Source of the DNA: Caballeronia sp. dw_19
Lineage (GTDB): Bacteria; Pseudomonadota; Gammaproteobacteria; Burkholderiales; Burkholderiaceae
DNA: 64,000 nt
Assembly: GCF_018449515.1 (NCBI RefSeq)
Contig: NZ_JAAVUQ010000002.1
Coordinates: 186,001 to 250,000, forward strand
Direction of reading: 5' to 3'
In this document: piece by piece, positions 25,949 to 35,279 of the stretch
How the letters are laid out: each line of letters opens with the position of its first letter
How positions within the stretch are numbered: position 1 is the stretch's first letter
Made by a program: the position numbers and the translations under genes
The notes under the pieces: model-generated
Databases searched by the model: none
The model's input: the letters and a program-made list of their open reading frames with translations, nothing else
Told to the model about the DNA's origin: nothing

Positions 25949-26006
25949 CCGCTTATCGACTTCTTTCCACCTCTTTTTCTTACGCTTACTTTGCCCGGAA
26001 TCCATC

Positions 26007-26801
26007 ATGACCGATCTCTACACCTTGCATCGCGGCGACGCGCCGCTGCTTATTTCCATCCCGCACCTGGGCACTGAAATTCCCGAGAGCTTGCGACCGT
26101 TGTACACGGACATAGCGCTAACCGTTGCGGACACCGACTGGCATCTCGACCGCCTGTATGACTTCGCCCGCGAGATGGGCGCGACGATTCTTGGCGCACG
26201 CATCTCGCGTTATGTGATTGACCTGAACCGTCCATCGAACGATGAAAGCCTCTATCCGGGCCAGACGACAACGGGCCTGTGCCCGGGCGAAACCTTCCGT
26301 GGCATGCCGCTGTATCGCGATGGTGCGGGACCCGACGCTGCCGAGAAAGCGCGGCGCGTGGTGACTTACTGGCAGCCGTATCACGACGTGCTTGAGGCCG
26401 AACTCGCGCGGTTGCGTGCGGCACATCCGAACGTGTTGTTGTGGGAAGCGCATTCCATTGCAAGCGTGTTGCCGCGCTTGTTCGAAGGCAAGCTTCCCGA
26501 TCTGAACATTGGTACGCAGGATGGACGCACGGCCGCGCCGGGCGCCTTGCAAGCCGTCACGAATGCCGCTGCGCGGAGCGCTTATACGTGGATTGCCAAC
26601 GGCCGTTTCAAGGGCGGCTACAACACGCGTCACTTTGGAACACCCGAGACCGGCATTCACGCGATACAACTGGAAATGTGCCAGTCGACCTACATGCATG
26701 AGACGGAACCGTTCGACTACGCGCCCGAAGCAGCCGGTCAGGTTCAGGTGGTGGTGAAGGACATGGTGGGCGCGGCGCTGGATGTGATCCGGGCGCTGTA
26801 A
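26007..26801 (+). CDS. hutG: N-formylglutamate amidohydrolase (deformylase)
   Basis: A 264-residue protein from ATG 26007 with the family pattern from end to end: ISIPHLGTEIPESL, DTDWHLDRLYDF, LNRPSNDESLYPGQ, LLWEAHSIASVLPRLF and GGYNTRHFGTPETG. The His and Glu residues in PHLG, EAHS and NTRHFG fit the zinc-dependent FGase family. The enzyme releases formate from N-formylglutamate in the five-step histidine pathway. No other hut gene is in the window, so here it may serve a different formyl-amino-acid route under the upstream LysR regulator. Confidence 0.85.
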   Translation: MTDLYTLHRGDAPLLISIPHLGTEIPESLRPLYTDIALTVADTDWHLDRLYDFAREMGATILGARISRYVIDLNRPSNDESLYPGQTTTGLCPGETFRGMPLYRDGAGPDAAEKARRVVTYWQPYHDVLEAELARLRAAHPNVLLWEAHSIASVLPRLFEGKLPDLNIGTQDGRTAAPGALQAVTNAAARSAYTWIANGRFKGGYNTRHFGTPETGIHAIQLEMCQSTYMHETEPFDYAPEAAGQVQVVVKDMVGAALDVIRAL

Positions 26802-26968
26802 TCGCTTTAGCGTCGCTCTAGCGTAAGCGTCTGAGTGCAGGACGGCTGCCGCCGCCAGCATCCAAGCGCGCTTTTCGACGATCTCTTAACATGGCTGATG
26901 CATTCGTGAAGCTGCCTGCGTCGCCGGCGCGGTAGCAGCTCATTGGCTTTCAATGGAAAGGAGTGGAC

Positions 26969-27994
26969 ATGGAATATCGCTTACTGGGCGAAACGGGTTT
27001 CAAGGTGCCCGTGCTGAGTCTGGGCACCGCCACGTTCGGCGGCAGCAATGATTTCTTCAAGGCGTGGGGCAGCACTGATGCCGACGGCGCGCGCAGCCTG
27101 GTCGACATTGCGCTGGAGGCGGGCGTCTCGATGTTCGACAGCGCCGACGTCTATTCCGACGGCATGGCGGAGGAGATCCTCGGCAAGGCCATTGCCGGAC
27201 GCCGCTCGAAGGTGATCGTGTCGACGAAAGGAACGTTTCAGTTCGGCTCGGACGTGAACAGCGTTGGCTCGACCCGGCATCACTTGACGGAAGCCATCAA
27301 TGGCAGCCTGAAGCGCCTGAACACCGACTACATCGATATCTATCAACTCCATGGTTTCGACGCACTGACACGCGTGGAAGAAACCTTGCGCACGCTCGAC
27401 GACTTCGTGCGCGCGGGCAAGATCCGCGTGATCGGCTGCTCGAATTTTTCGGGCTGGCACTTGATGAAATCGCTGGCGGTGTCGGACCGTGAAGGGCTTG
27501 CGCGGCATTCAGTGCATCAGGCGTATTACTCGCTGATTGGCCGAGATTTCGAGCATGAACTCATGCCGCTGGGGCTGGACCAGAAGGTCTCGACCATTGT
27601 GTGGAGTCCGTTGGGGTGGGGGCGTTTGACAGGCAAGATCCGGCGCGGCAGCCCGTTGCCGGAGAACAGCCGCTTGCACAAGACGGCGGACATGGGACCG
27701 CCGGTTGCCGATGAATATGTCTACGGCATTGTGGATGCGCTGGATGCCGTGGCCAAGGAAACGGGAAAAAGCGTGCCGCAGATTGCGTTGAACTGGCTGC
27801 TGCAGCGGCCTACCGTTGCCAACGTGATTGTGGGTGCTCGCGACGAGAAGCAGTTCCGCGAGAATCTGGGCAGCGTGGGGTGGTCGTTGAGCGCGGAGCA
27901 GATTGCGGCGCTGGATAAAGCTAGCACGTTGCCGCTGCCGTATCCGTACTGGCATCAACGTGGGTTCGCGGATCGCAATCCGTCGCCGGTGTAA
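26969..27994 (+). CDS. Aldo/keto reductase
   Basis: The start is ATG 26969, with AAAGGAG 5 bases upstream; an in-frame GTG at 26963 falls inside that site. The 341-residue TIM-barrel reductase shows the catalytic tetrad in context: Asp and Tyr in MFDSADVYSDG, Lys in IVSTKGTFQ, and His in IYQLHGFDAL. The NADPH-binding end appears as NVIVGARDEKQFREN. It belongs to the YajO/general-stress-69-like group. The substrate is unknown. It is a single gene convergent with the MarR gene. Confidence 0.9.
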   Translation: MEYRLLGETGFKVPVLSLGTATFGGSNDFFKAWGSTDADGARSLVDIALEAGVSMFDSADVYSDGMAEEILGKAIAGRRSKVIVSTKGTFQFGSDVNSVGSTRHHLTEAINGSLKRLNTDYIDIYQLHGFDALTRVEETLRTLDDFVRAGKIRVIGCSNFSGWHLMKSLAVSDREGLARHSVHQAYYSLIGRDFEHELMPLGLDQKVSTIVWSPLGWGRLTGKIRRGSPLPENSRLHKTADMGPPVADEYVYGIVDALDAVAKETGKSVPQIALNWLLQRPTVANVIVGARDEKQFRENLGSVGWSLSAEQIAALDKASTLPLPYPYWHQRGFADRNPSPV

Positions 27995-28035
27995 AGAGGG
28001 GGCGGGTTGGCGAGAGATGCTATCGCGTTCTCGCC

Positions 28036-28623
28036 TCACCGATCCTCTACCGTATCCCCACGCTCTGCAATGATCCGTCCCAACTCCCGCGTTGACGGTA
28101 CGCGGCGCATTGGATTCGTGGACCCCAGTTCATCGTCGGCCAGGTTTTCAATCAGCGCCAGCAACACCTTCCGCGCGATCTTGATGTCGTGCTCGCTCAG
28201 GCCCACCACGCTGACCTCATTGACTTCCTCGGCGAGCGGAACGAGCTTCTCTTTCAGCGCCCGGCCCTCGGCGGTCAGGAACACGTGCACGTTTTTCTTG
28301 TTGTCCGGCATCTGCTGGCGCTCGACATAACCCAGCGCTTCCATGGCCTTGACGGCGGCAAAGGTCGTGGGCTCCATCACCCCCGCCTGCGTGCTCAGCT
28401 CACGCTGCGTCAAGCCATCCGTCTCCCACAAGATTCGCAGGAACGTCCAGTGCCCGTACGATACGGTGTGCTCGGTAAGGCGCATCTGCATCGCGCGCAC
28501 GAGCGAACGCGCGGCGTCCTTCACGAGGTGGGCCAGCCGGTCGTTGGGCACGGCATCGTGCCAGTGGCGCAGGATTGCAGCGGTTTCGCGAGGTGCGCTG
28601 TCCGCAGGTTTCTTTCGTGTCAT
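28036..28623 (-). CDS. MarR-family transcriptional regulator
   Basis: The start at 28623 (MTRKKPADSAP) removes 37 implausible Arg/Ser-rich residues of the longest frame and has GGGAAA upstream. The 195-residue protein has a winged helix: LTQRELSTQAGVMEPTTFAAVKAMEALGYVERQ, then the wing with MPDNKKNVHVFLT. Helical dimer segments lie at both ends. MarR proteins usually repress catabolic or efflux genes. It is in the same direction as, and downstream of, a LysR gene. Its target is not evident. Confidence 0.85.
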   Translation of the reverse strand: MTRKKPADSAPRETAAILRHWHDAVPNDRLAHLVKDAARSLVRAMQMRLTEHTVSYGHWTFLRILWETDGLTQRELSTQAGVMEPTTFAAVKAMEALGYVERQQMPDNKKNVHVFLTAEGRALKEKLVPLAEEVNEVSVVGLSEHDIKIARKVLLALIENLADDELGSTNPMRRVPSTRELGRIIAERGDTVEDR

Positions 28624-28738
28624 GACCGTGTTTCCCAAAGCTCGAGATGTTGCCCAGGCCAACATGATAGCCGCTCGGAACGAACCTGAAGAACGGCGCC
28701 GCGCGGTCCGGCGTGAGGGTGACTCAAGTGTCAAAGTG

Positions 28739-29680
28739 TCATGGACCAGGCGCCTCGCCTGTCACAGCGCTCGCGGGCAGCATCCTCGCAAACGACACAG
28801 CCATGGACGCCAGCTCCTGCGCGACCGGCGTCAACGGCACGCCTGCACGGCGTAGCAGACACACGCGCGTACTCAACGCCTGCTCTTTGATCGGGACAAT
28901 AGCCACATGGTCCCTGAAGAACGGATGTGCCGCGAGACGCACGGGTTCGAGCGATAGATAATCACTGTTTGCCACGCAATGCAGCGTATCGAACACAGCT
29001 TCGGTCGTAGCCGCGATACGCGGCGGTTCAAGCCCCGCGTCATCGAACAAAGTGGACAAGCGGTTCGCGACATCGCCCGCATGGCGCGGCCGGGTGCTGA
29101 CCCACTCGCAGTCCTGCAGCGCCCGCAGCGATCGCGCGCGGCCTAGCGGATGACCACGCCGCGCGATGATGGCGACGGGTGATTCAAACAGCGTGGTCGC
29201 CTCGAGATCATGGATATCCGCTTCATTCGATACCAGCGCCAAGGCGAAGTCCAGGCTGCCGTCGCGCACCCAGGCCGTCAGGACCCGCGACGTGGCGCTG
29301 GTCAGGTGAACATCTATACGCGGGCAGCGCTCGCGAAAACTTGCCAGCAGCGCGGGAAATAATCGCATCATGGCCTCAGCCGCGACGCCGAGCGAAACCT
29401 GGCCGGTCAACTCGCCGCGCAACTGGCGCATTTCGTTTTCGGTTCGCATGCACTCGCCAAGAATCACGTCGGCGCGAATCCGCAATCGCTCACCAACCGA
29501 GGTCAGGCGCGCGCCGCGATGCCCGCGCTCGAACAAGGGCCCGCCCGCGCCGGTCTCGAGTTTCCTCAACTGTTGCGTCACGCCGCTTTGTGCAATGCCG
29601 AGCCTGCGCGCCGCCGCCCTGAGACTACCGGCTTCAGCGACAGCGACGAACACGCGAAGTTGCGTCAAGGTCAGGTCCAC
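28739..29680 (-). CDS. LysR-family transcriptional regulator, divergent from an ABC binding protein
   Basis: The GTG at 29680 (reading VDLTLTQLRVFVAVAEAGSL) fits the family start; the extension to 29773 would cover the promoter region. The HTH includes AAARRLGIAQSGVTQQLRKLE, and an effector domain follows; total 313 residues. The gene is divergent from the family-3 binding protein at 29821, and paired direct repeats lie between them. This is the classic LysR arrangement, so regulation of 29821-31742 is likely. Confidence 0.85.
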   Translation of the reverse strand: MDLTLTQLRVFVAVAEAGSLRAAARRLGIAQSGVTQQLRKLETGAGGPLFERGHRGARLTSVGERLRIRADVILGECMRTENEMRQLRGELTGQVSLGVAAEAMMRLFPALLASFRERCPRIDVHLTSATSRVLTAWVRDGSLDFALALVSNEADIHDLEATTLFESPVAIIARRGHPLGRARSLRALQDCEWVSTRPRHAGDVANRLSTLFDDAGLEPPRIAATTEAVFDTLHCVANSDYLSLEPVRLAAHPFFRDHVAIVPIKEQALSTRVCLLRRAGVPLTPVAQELASMAVSFARMLPASAVTGEAPGP

Positions 29681-29707
29681 GATGTCAGGTCCATAATTTC
29701 CGCCGGC

Positions 29708-29737
29708 TGATAAGTAAAAGTGATCATGATAAGTAAA
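29708..29737. promoter_or_regulatory. 11-bp direct repeats in the divergent LysR/ABC promoter
   Basis: TGATAAGTAAA occurs at 29708-29718 and 29727-29737, with starts 19 bases apart (about two helical turns). The pair lies between the LysR start and the binding-protein gene, where a LysR tetramer would bind. Confidence 0.5.
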
Positions 29738-29820
29738 TCGGCCCTGTTTGGTGGCATTTTGCACTCGTACCATGCAGGCGTGTTATCCCCATCACTGCCT
29801 TGACCACTGAGTAAGCGCCG

Positions 29821-30600
29821 ATGAAACCCCTCTCTTCGTTGCTGGCCGCCGCCGTGATTGCGGCCGTGACCCTCTCCACGCCGGCCTTCGCGAAAGACGC
29901 GAACGTACTGCGCCTGGGCATTGATCCGACGTATCCGCCCATGGACGTAAAAATGCCGGACGGCCACGTGACCGGCTTCGACGTCGATCTCGCCAACGAG
30001 ATCTGCCGCCGCATCGCGATGCATTGCGAATGGGTCGAGATGGAGTTTTCCGGCATGATCCCGGCGCTGCAGGCACGCAAGATCGACGCAATCATCTCGT
30101 CGATGGCAATCACCGAAAAGCGCATGCAGCAGATCGCGTTTTCGACCAAGCTGTTCCAGTTCAAGTCCCGTTTGATCACGAAGACCGGTGCTCCGCTGAC
30201 GGTCAGCGCAGAGGGTCTGCGCGGCAAGCGCATTGGCGTGCAGAGCGGCACGCAGTTCGAAACGTATGCGCAGAAGAACTGGCAGCCGGGCGGCGTGGAA
30301 GTGGTCGCGTATCAAAGCCAGGAGGGCGTCTTTGAAGACCTGACGGCCGGCCGACTGGATGCGGCACTGCTGGGGTCGGTGGAAGCGGATAACGGTTTCC
30401 TGAAGACACCCAGAGGCAAGGGTTTCGGTTTCGTCGGCGGGCCGCTTGAGATGGGTGACCATGGCACGGGCATTGGCTTACGCAAGGACGACGTTGCGCT
30501 CAAGGCCAGCATCGATAGCGCGATAGCCGGCATGCGTGCCGACGGCACTTACCAAAAGATCGCCCGCAAATACTTCGACTTCGACGTCTACGGCAACTAA
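29821..30600 (+). CDS. Polar amino acid ABC transporter substrate-binding protein (family 3)
   Basis: A 259-residue protein with a signal peptide ending AFA at residue 24. The family-3 pattern is clear: LRLGIDPTYPPMDVKMPDG, FDVDLANEICRR, LQARKIDAIISSMAITEKR, and GKRIGVQSGTQFETYA. It ends YQKIARKYFDFDVYGN, as in ArgT/HisJ-like proteins for basic amino acids or opines. No permease or ATPase follows, so it must use a transporter encoded elsewhere. It is followed after 20 bases by an AstE/AspA-type hydrolase, which hints that the ligand is an N-acyl amino acid or similar conjugate (inference). Confidence 0.88.
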   Translation: MKPLSSLLAAAVIAAVTLSTPAFAKDANVLRLGIDPTYPPMDVKMPDGHVTGFDVDLANEICRRIAMHCEWVEMEFSGMIPALQARKIDAIISSMAITEKRMQQIAFSTKLFQFKSRLITKTGAPLTVSAEGLRGKRIGVQSGTQFETYAQKNWQPGGVEVVAYQSQEGVFEDLTAGRLDAALLGSVEADNGFLKTPRGKGFGFVGGPLEMGDHGTGIGLRKDDVALKASIDSAIAGMRADGTYQKIARKYFDFDVYGN

Positions 30601-30620
30601 CAGATTTTCAGGAGCATTCG

Positions 30621-31742
30621 ATGCGCATCCAAAGCACGCCGCTGGTTTCCACGTCCATCGGCACACGCCGCGAGTTCGTCAGCTTTCACTTCGGTACACC
30701 GGGTACGGGCGAGAAGATCTACGTGCAGGCGTCGCTGCACGCGGACGAAATACCCGCAATGCTCACCGCCTGGCGTCTTAAGCAACGCCTGATCGAACTG
30801 GAAAACGCGGGTCGCATTCGCGGCGAGGTGATCCTGGTGCCGGTCGCAAACCCGATCGGACTCTCGCAGCATGTGCTCGGACAGTTCCTTGGGCGCTTCG
30901 AGTTGAATAGCGGCCACAACTTCAATCGCAGCTTTCCGCTGCCTGCCGCCGCTGCTTTGGTCGAGCGCGTTGGCAGCCAGTGGACGCAGGACGCTGACAG
31001 CAACACGCGCTTATTGCGGCGGGCGGTATGCGACTTGCTCGCTGAGGTCAAGCCGAAGAACGAGTTCGAGTCCTTGCGCCGCGAGATGCTGATCATGGCA
31101 GCCGATGCCGATGTCATCCTCGACCTGCATTGTTCGCTTGAGGCCACCATGCACGTGTACACGAGCCCCGCGAGCTGGCCGGCGGTTGAACCGCTCGCGC
31201 GTTATCTGGGCGCAAGCGGCGTATTGCTCTGTGCGGATTCGGGCGGACAGTCGTTCGATGAAATCTACGCGCCGCTGTGGAACGACGTTCGTGCGCTTGT
31301 GGGCGAGGGCACGCCGATCGCCGCGCCTAACATTGCACTGACGGTCGAGCATCGCGGCCAGCGCGACGTGTCCTATGAGTTTGCCGAGCAGGACTCCGAA
31401 GCAATTGTCGATTACCTGACGTATCGGGGGGTGATCGACGGTGAGGCGCGTGAACTGCCGTCGCTCAACCACCCCGCAACGCCGCTGGCCGGCAGCGAGC
31501 AGTTCATTGCGCCCGCAAGCGGTGTGGTGGTGTATCGCGCGCAGGTTGGGGCCCATCTGAAAGCGGGTGATCCGGTCTTCGATATCGTCGATCCGATCAC
31601 AGATGAAGTGACCACGCTCACGACGAAAAACGACGGCATCTTTTATATGCGCCGGGCGATTCGCTTTGTGATCGCCGGCGCACCAATGGGCCGCGTAACG
31701 GGCGCAGTCCCGTTCAGGACCGGGGTGCTGATTGGCGCGTAA
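30621..31742 (+). CDS. Succinylglutamate desuccinylase/aspartoacylase-family metallohydrolase
   Basis: A 373-residue M14-like enzyme. The zinc ligands are recognisable: His40 and Glu43 in ASLHADEIP and His170 in VILDLHCS, with a likely catalytic Glu in ALTVEHRGQ. The C-terminal part has the beta-rich domain of the AstE/AspA family (SGVVVYRAQVGAHLKAGDPV, resembling a biotinyl-like hammerhead). Such enzymes deacylate N-acylated amino acids or act on related amides. It is probably co-transcribed with the binding protein upstream (20-base gap, with an AGGAGC site). Confidence 0.85.
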   Translation: MRIQSTPLVSTSIGTRREFVSFHFGTPGTGEKIYVQASLHADEIPAMLTAWRLKQRLIELENAGRIRGEVILVPVANPIGLSQHVLGQFLGRFELNSGHNFNRSFPLPAAAALVERVGSQWTQDADSNTRLLRRAVCDLLAEVKPKNEFESLRREMLIMAADADVILDLHCSLEATMHVYTSPASWPAVEPLARYLGASGVLLCADSGGQSFDEIYAPLWNDVRALVGEGTPIAAPNIALTVEHRGQRDVSYEFAEQDSEAIVDYLTYRGVIDGEARELPSLNHPATPLAGSEQFIAPASGVVVYRAQVGAHLKAGDPVFDIVDPITDEVTTLTTKNDGIFYMRRAIRFVIAGAPMGRVTGAVPFRTGVLIGA

Positions 31743-31752
31743 ATAGCGTCCG

Positions 31753-33219
31753 TCACTTGACCTCTTCCGCGCGACCCCGTGCGGATGCTCGCGAAGCAGA
31801 AATTCCGGCTCCTGCTTCAGCGGGCATCCGCAGGAACATCGGATAAGAAGTCATAACCACGAGCGCGGTAACAATGAACGCAGACGCCAATTGCCATCGT
31901 TCGGCATGCGCGCCGGGGGCCACGATCATGGTGACTTGAATGGTCCCCGCCGCGACCGTCACACCGACCGCCTTCATCAATTGCTGAGCAGTGCCCTGGA
32001 ATGACGTGGCGGCAGCAAGCCTGGTCTTGGGCACATCGGCGAAAGCGAGCGCGCCCATGGTGGCGAAGCTGAGCGAGCGTGACAAGCCGCCCACAAGCAG
32101 CAACAGGAAGATGGCGCCAGCGGGCCAGTTCTGCGACATGAACGAGCACACCACGAGCACGGCAGCAAACGACACACTGCCCGCGCACAGGACGGTCCGG
32201 ACAGAGAAGCGCCTAAGTGCAAGCGATGTCATGGGGCGCATGCAAAATGATCCTAGCGCGCTAGCAAATGTGACGAGGCCGCTAGCGGAAGCGCTATAGC
32301 CGAACCCGGTTTGCAACGTCAGCGGCACGAGAAAAGGCAGCGCGCCGGCACCGGCACGAAACAGACTTCCCGCAATAGTCGCCGCATGAAAAGTCGGAAT
32401 CGCGAGCAGCGAGAAATCGACGGCAGGGTTGTCCACGCGGCGACAGTGCCTGACGGCCATCCAGAACGTCAGCACGCCGGCAGCGACGCACGCAGGCGCC
32501 GCAAACGGCGGCAAGACCCCACGTCCTGCACATTCAATGCCGATCATGAACAGCGTCAACGACCCGCCTATCAACATCATTCCACGCACGTCGGGCGGCG
32601 CATGATGTTCGGGAGGCGCGGCCGGCAGCAAGCGCCACGTCAGCAGCAAACCCACGATGCCTACCGGGACGTTGACCCAGAAGATACTGCGCCACGAGAG
32701 GGTATCGGTGAGAAAACCACCTAATGGCGGACCCATCAAGGGGCCGATAAGAGCCGGCATGGTGAGCCAGGTGGTGGCCTGCAACAACTCCTCGCGTTTG
32801 ACGCCACGAAACAGGATCAGGCGTCCGACCGGCACCATCATGGCTCCGCCGATTCCCTGCACGATGCGCGCAGCAATCAACTGCGGAAGGTTCGCGGCCG
32901 CCGCGCACGCGAGCGAAGCCAGCGTGAAGGTTGCGATCGCCCACATGAAGACGCGCTTCGCACCGAAGCGATCAGCCACCCATCCGCTAGCCGGAATGAA
33001 CACCGTCAGCGCAACCAGATAAGCGGTAATGGCGCTGCTCAAATGCACGGGGTCGACGCCAAGATCGCGGGCCATGGCAGGCAGGGCCGTCGCGACGATC
33101 GTACCGTCCATGTTTTGCATAAAAAGCGCGCTGGCTACAACGGCGGCGGTGATGCGGAAGTTGGCAGGTTTCACGAGGCGGTGAGCGTATTTCTGGTAGA
33201 CCCAACGACGCACCTGCAA
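31753..33219 (-). CDS. MFS transporter, DHA2-like drug:H+ antiporter
   Basis: A 488-residue major facilitator protein. Motif A is seen as GWVADRFGAKRVFM, motif D1 as QNMDGTIVATALPAMARDLG, and motif C-like as TMPALIGPLMGPPLGGFL, all typical of EmrB/DHA2 exporters, with about 13-14 helices. The longest frame starts at a TTG; a GTG two codons later is equally possible, and no ribosome-binding site is obvious, so the first residues are unsure. It is convergent with the hydrolase gene, 10 bases apart. The substrate is unknown; toxic-compound efflux is the family norm. Confidence 0.87.
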   Translation of the reverse strand: MQVRRWVYQKYAHRLVKPANFRITAAVVASALFMQNMDGTIVATALPAMARDLGVDPVHLSSAITAYLVALTVFIPASGWVADRFGAKRVFMWAIATFTLASLACAAAANLPQLIAARIVQGIGGAMMVPVGRLILFRGVKREELLQATTWLTMPALIGPLMGPPLGGFLTDTLSWRSIFWVNVPVGIVGLLLTWRLLPAAPPEHHAPPDVRGMMLIGGSLTLFMIGIECAGRGVLPPFAAPACVAAGVLTFWMAVRHCRRVDNPAVDFSLLAIPTFHAATIAGSLFRAGAGALPFLVPLTLQTGFGYSASASGLVTFASALGSFCMRPMTSLALRRFSVRTVLCAGSVSFAAVLVVCSFMSQNWPAGAIFLLLLVGGLSRSLSFATMGALAFADVPKTRLAAATSFQGTAQQLMKAVGVTVAAGTIQVTMIVAPGAHAERWQLASAFIVTALVVMTSYPMFLRMPAEAGAGISASRASARGRAEEVK

Positions 33220-33532
33220 GCAAGGTGCCGAGGGTTCGATCGATTGCGTGGCACCAGAGTCTACTTGAACCGGGGGATACGATGCGAGAGCATTGCCGCG
33301 CCGAGTTCATTACAAAAGCCGTACAGGCACGGGGTGGGCGTGAAGCTTCAGTGCCTGTTAGCGGCGCGTTGCCACTCGATGAGAACCGATGAGACCGTTA
33401 GCCACTAGCGGCAATTGCTCGCTGGTTTACTTAGTGCTGGAACGTTAAACCCGGCGCAGGGAGTGCCAAGTCAGGGTAATTACTATGAATAACACCGTCG
33501 CGCGCGTCACGCTAATAGGACTAGGATGGCGT
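33220..33532. other. Intergenic region without recognised content
   Basis: About 310 bases between the divergent MFS gene and a DUF1488 gene. I see no hairpin, repeat or gene here beyond a possible in-frame extension (from 33485) of the next ORF. Confidence 0.4.
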
Positions 33533-33784
33533 ATGAAACTCAATTTTCCGAACCCAAGCCGTTCCTACGACGACTCCAGGCACTGCGTGTGCTTCTGGGG
33601 ATATGACGGTTCACGCGAGATCTCATTCCAGATAGACGATGCGGCCCTCTCGAGTTTCAATCCGCAAATGGGGTCGGGCGAATCCGCCGTGCTCGCCGCC
33701 TTCGACCTGTATCGCGAACGCATTCTCCTGAAAGCCGAGGGGCTGTACGTACGCGGTTCGCAAAACATCTTCAAGATATCCTGA
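33533..33784 (+). CDS. DUF1488 family small protein
   Basis: The ATG at 33533 (MKLNFPNPSRSYDDSRHC) follows an AGGATGG site and gives 83 residues, the usual family length; an upstream in-frame ATG at 33485 adds 16 unconvincing residues. The pattern FPNPSRSYD, VCFWGYDGSREISFQID and AFDLYRERILLKAEG fits DUF1488, a cytoplasmic family of unknown function common in Burkholderiales. Confidence 0.8.
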   Translation: MKLNFPNPSRSYDDSRHCVCFWGYDGSREISFQIDDAALSSFNPQMGSGESAVLAAFDLYRERILLKAEGLYVRGSQNIFKIS

Positions 33785-33873
33785 GCTTGATTGCAGGTGC
33801 TTGCTCCAGCTAGTTGCCGCGCGCTTTGGACCTGCGCTCTGCAGCTCTGTCTTGTCGCGTATAAAATCGCGGC

Positions 33874-34602
33874 ATGTCCAAGCCGATTTCCTCGCAGCCT
33901 GAAAGCCGCACCCACCGCCAGATGCAAAGCCCGCCACAAGCGGGGGCAGAGCACGCGTTGCCTTTGCATACGCCGGGAACGGCGTCGTTATTGCTGGCCG
34001 CGTGCATTGCGGCAATAGCGTGGCTGGCGCTCGCTGCGCAAACCGATATCACGGTCCATCGAATGCTGGCCAGGGGCTTTAGCGTATTCGATGGATTTGA
34101 GCGCCTCAGCAGTTATCTGACGAACCTGACAGTATTTGCTGTTGCCCTTTGTTTTTCGTTTGTCGCTGCGCTTGGCCGCTCGCCGCTCGGGCGATTTTTT
34201 CGCAAGCCGCCGGTGGTGACAGCGGTCGTGGTGTACATCGTGTTTGTCGGACTGGCTTATAACCTGTTGTTGCGTTACCTGTGGACCCCGTCGGGGTATC
34301 GGGCGGTGCTCAATGAATGCCTGCACAGCATCATTCCGGTGTTGTCGGCACTCTACTGGGTGCTGTTCGTGCCGCGCTTTCATCTGACTCTGCGGCAATG
34401 CCTGCTGTGGCTGATCTATCCGCTAGGTTATCTTTGCATCACGCTTTGGCGCGGCAGCACGTCGGACTTTTATCCCTATCCGTTCATTGATGTCGGCGAA
34501 CTTGGCTACCCGCATGTGCTGCTCAACGCGACCTTGCTCGTGCTGGCGTTTGTCACGCTGATGGGCGTGTTCATCGCGTTGAATCACAGGCGTGCGCATT
34601 AG
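33874..34602 (+). CDS. Pr6Pr family membrane protein
   Basis: A 242-residue integral membrane protein with about six helices. Family hallmarks are FERLSSYLTNLTVFAVAL after TM1 and YPYPFIDVGELGYPHVLLNA before the last helix, which match the FAR-17a/AIG1-like Pr6Pr group. The first 35 residues are polar and Ser/Pro/Gln-rich. The biochemical function is unknown; related eukaryotic proteins hydrolyse fatty-acid esters of hydroxy fatty acids, but equivalence here is not established. Confidence 0.82.
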   Translation: MSKPISSQPESRTHRQMQSPPQAGAEHALPLHTPGTASLLLAACIAAIAWLALAAQTDITVHRMLARGFSVFDGFERLSSYLTNLTVFAVALCFSFVAALGRSPLGRFFRKPPVVTAVVVYIVFVGLAYNLLLRYLWTPSGYRAVLNECLHSIIPVLSALYWVLFVPRFHLTLRQCLLWLIYPLGYLCITLWRGSTSDFYPYPFIDVGELGYPHVLLNATLLVLAFVTLMGVFIALNHRRAH

Positions 34603-34692
34603 CGCCGGACCGGATCGCCGCCGCTCGCCTATGGGCATGAACGACGGGTGTCTCCGGTGTCCCAGCGGTATCTCGTTACGTATGCGCGGCGA

Positions 34693-35082
34693 CTACTTCG
34701 GCGCGTACTGCATGTCGCCATTGCCGAACGACCAGTCCTCGCGATTCACCTCGACCAGGCTGATCCAGACATCTTCCTTTCGTACGCCCGTCTTCGCGTG
34801 TATGCCGTCCGCCACCGCGCGGTAAAACGCCTTTTTCATCTCGATCGTGCGGCCGGTGTTCCATGTCACCTGGATAAATACGATCCCCGGCGTGTAAGTC
34901 ACGCCCAGGTATCCCTGCGCCGGATAGATCAATTCCTCAGCGGCATGGCGCGTGATGATCTGAAACTTGTCGTGCTCGGGCACTTTGACTACATCGATCA
35001 TTGCGTTGTACACGACGTCGCTGATTGCCTGAACGACTTCCGGCGATGCAGTCTGCGCGAGATTGATTCGAACGAGTGGCAT
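34693..35082 (-). CDS. Tautomerase-superfamily protein
   Basis: The start at 35082 gives MPLVRINL, so Pro becomes the N-terminal catalytic residue after Met removal; the longer frame would bury it and is rejected. The 129-residue length and the EHDKFQIIT segment, with Asp at mature position 37, resemble the malonate semialdehyde decarboxylase/cis-CaaD-like branch. The two Arg residues expected at 73 and 75 in that decarboxylase are not at those positions, so the exact reaction is open. It is divergent from a LysR gene (197-base gap), the likely regulator. Confidence 0.8.
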   Translation of the reverse strand: MPLVRINLAQTASPEVVQAISDVVYNAMIDVVKVPEHDKFQIITRHAAEELIYPAQGYLGVTYTPGIVFIQVTWNTGRTIEMKKAFYRAVADGIHAKTGVRKEDVWISLVEVNREDWSFGNGDMQYAPK

Positions 35083-35279
35083 GGTTTTGACCTCTGGCTT
35101 AAATGGGGAATATGGGGAATAGGGACGCGCTCGCCACGACATACGTGGCGTGTTGTCGTGGTGAGAATGTGCGCACCGCATTAAAAGACATCGCAGTCGC
35201 GTAGTTCGCCATTGAAGATTAGACTAGGTGGAAACTTGCATCAAGCGCATAGTTTTCATATAAACCATGAGAGTCAAGC

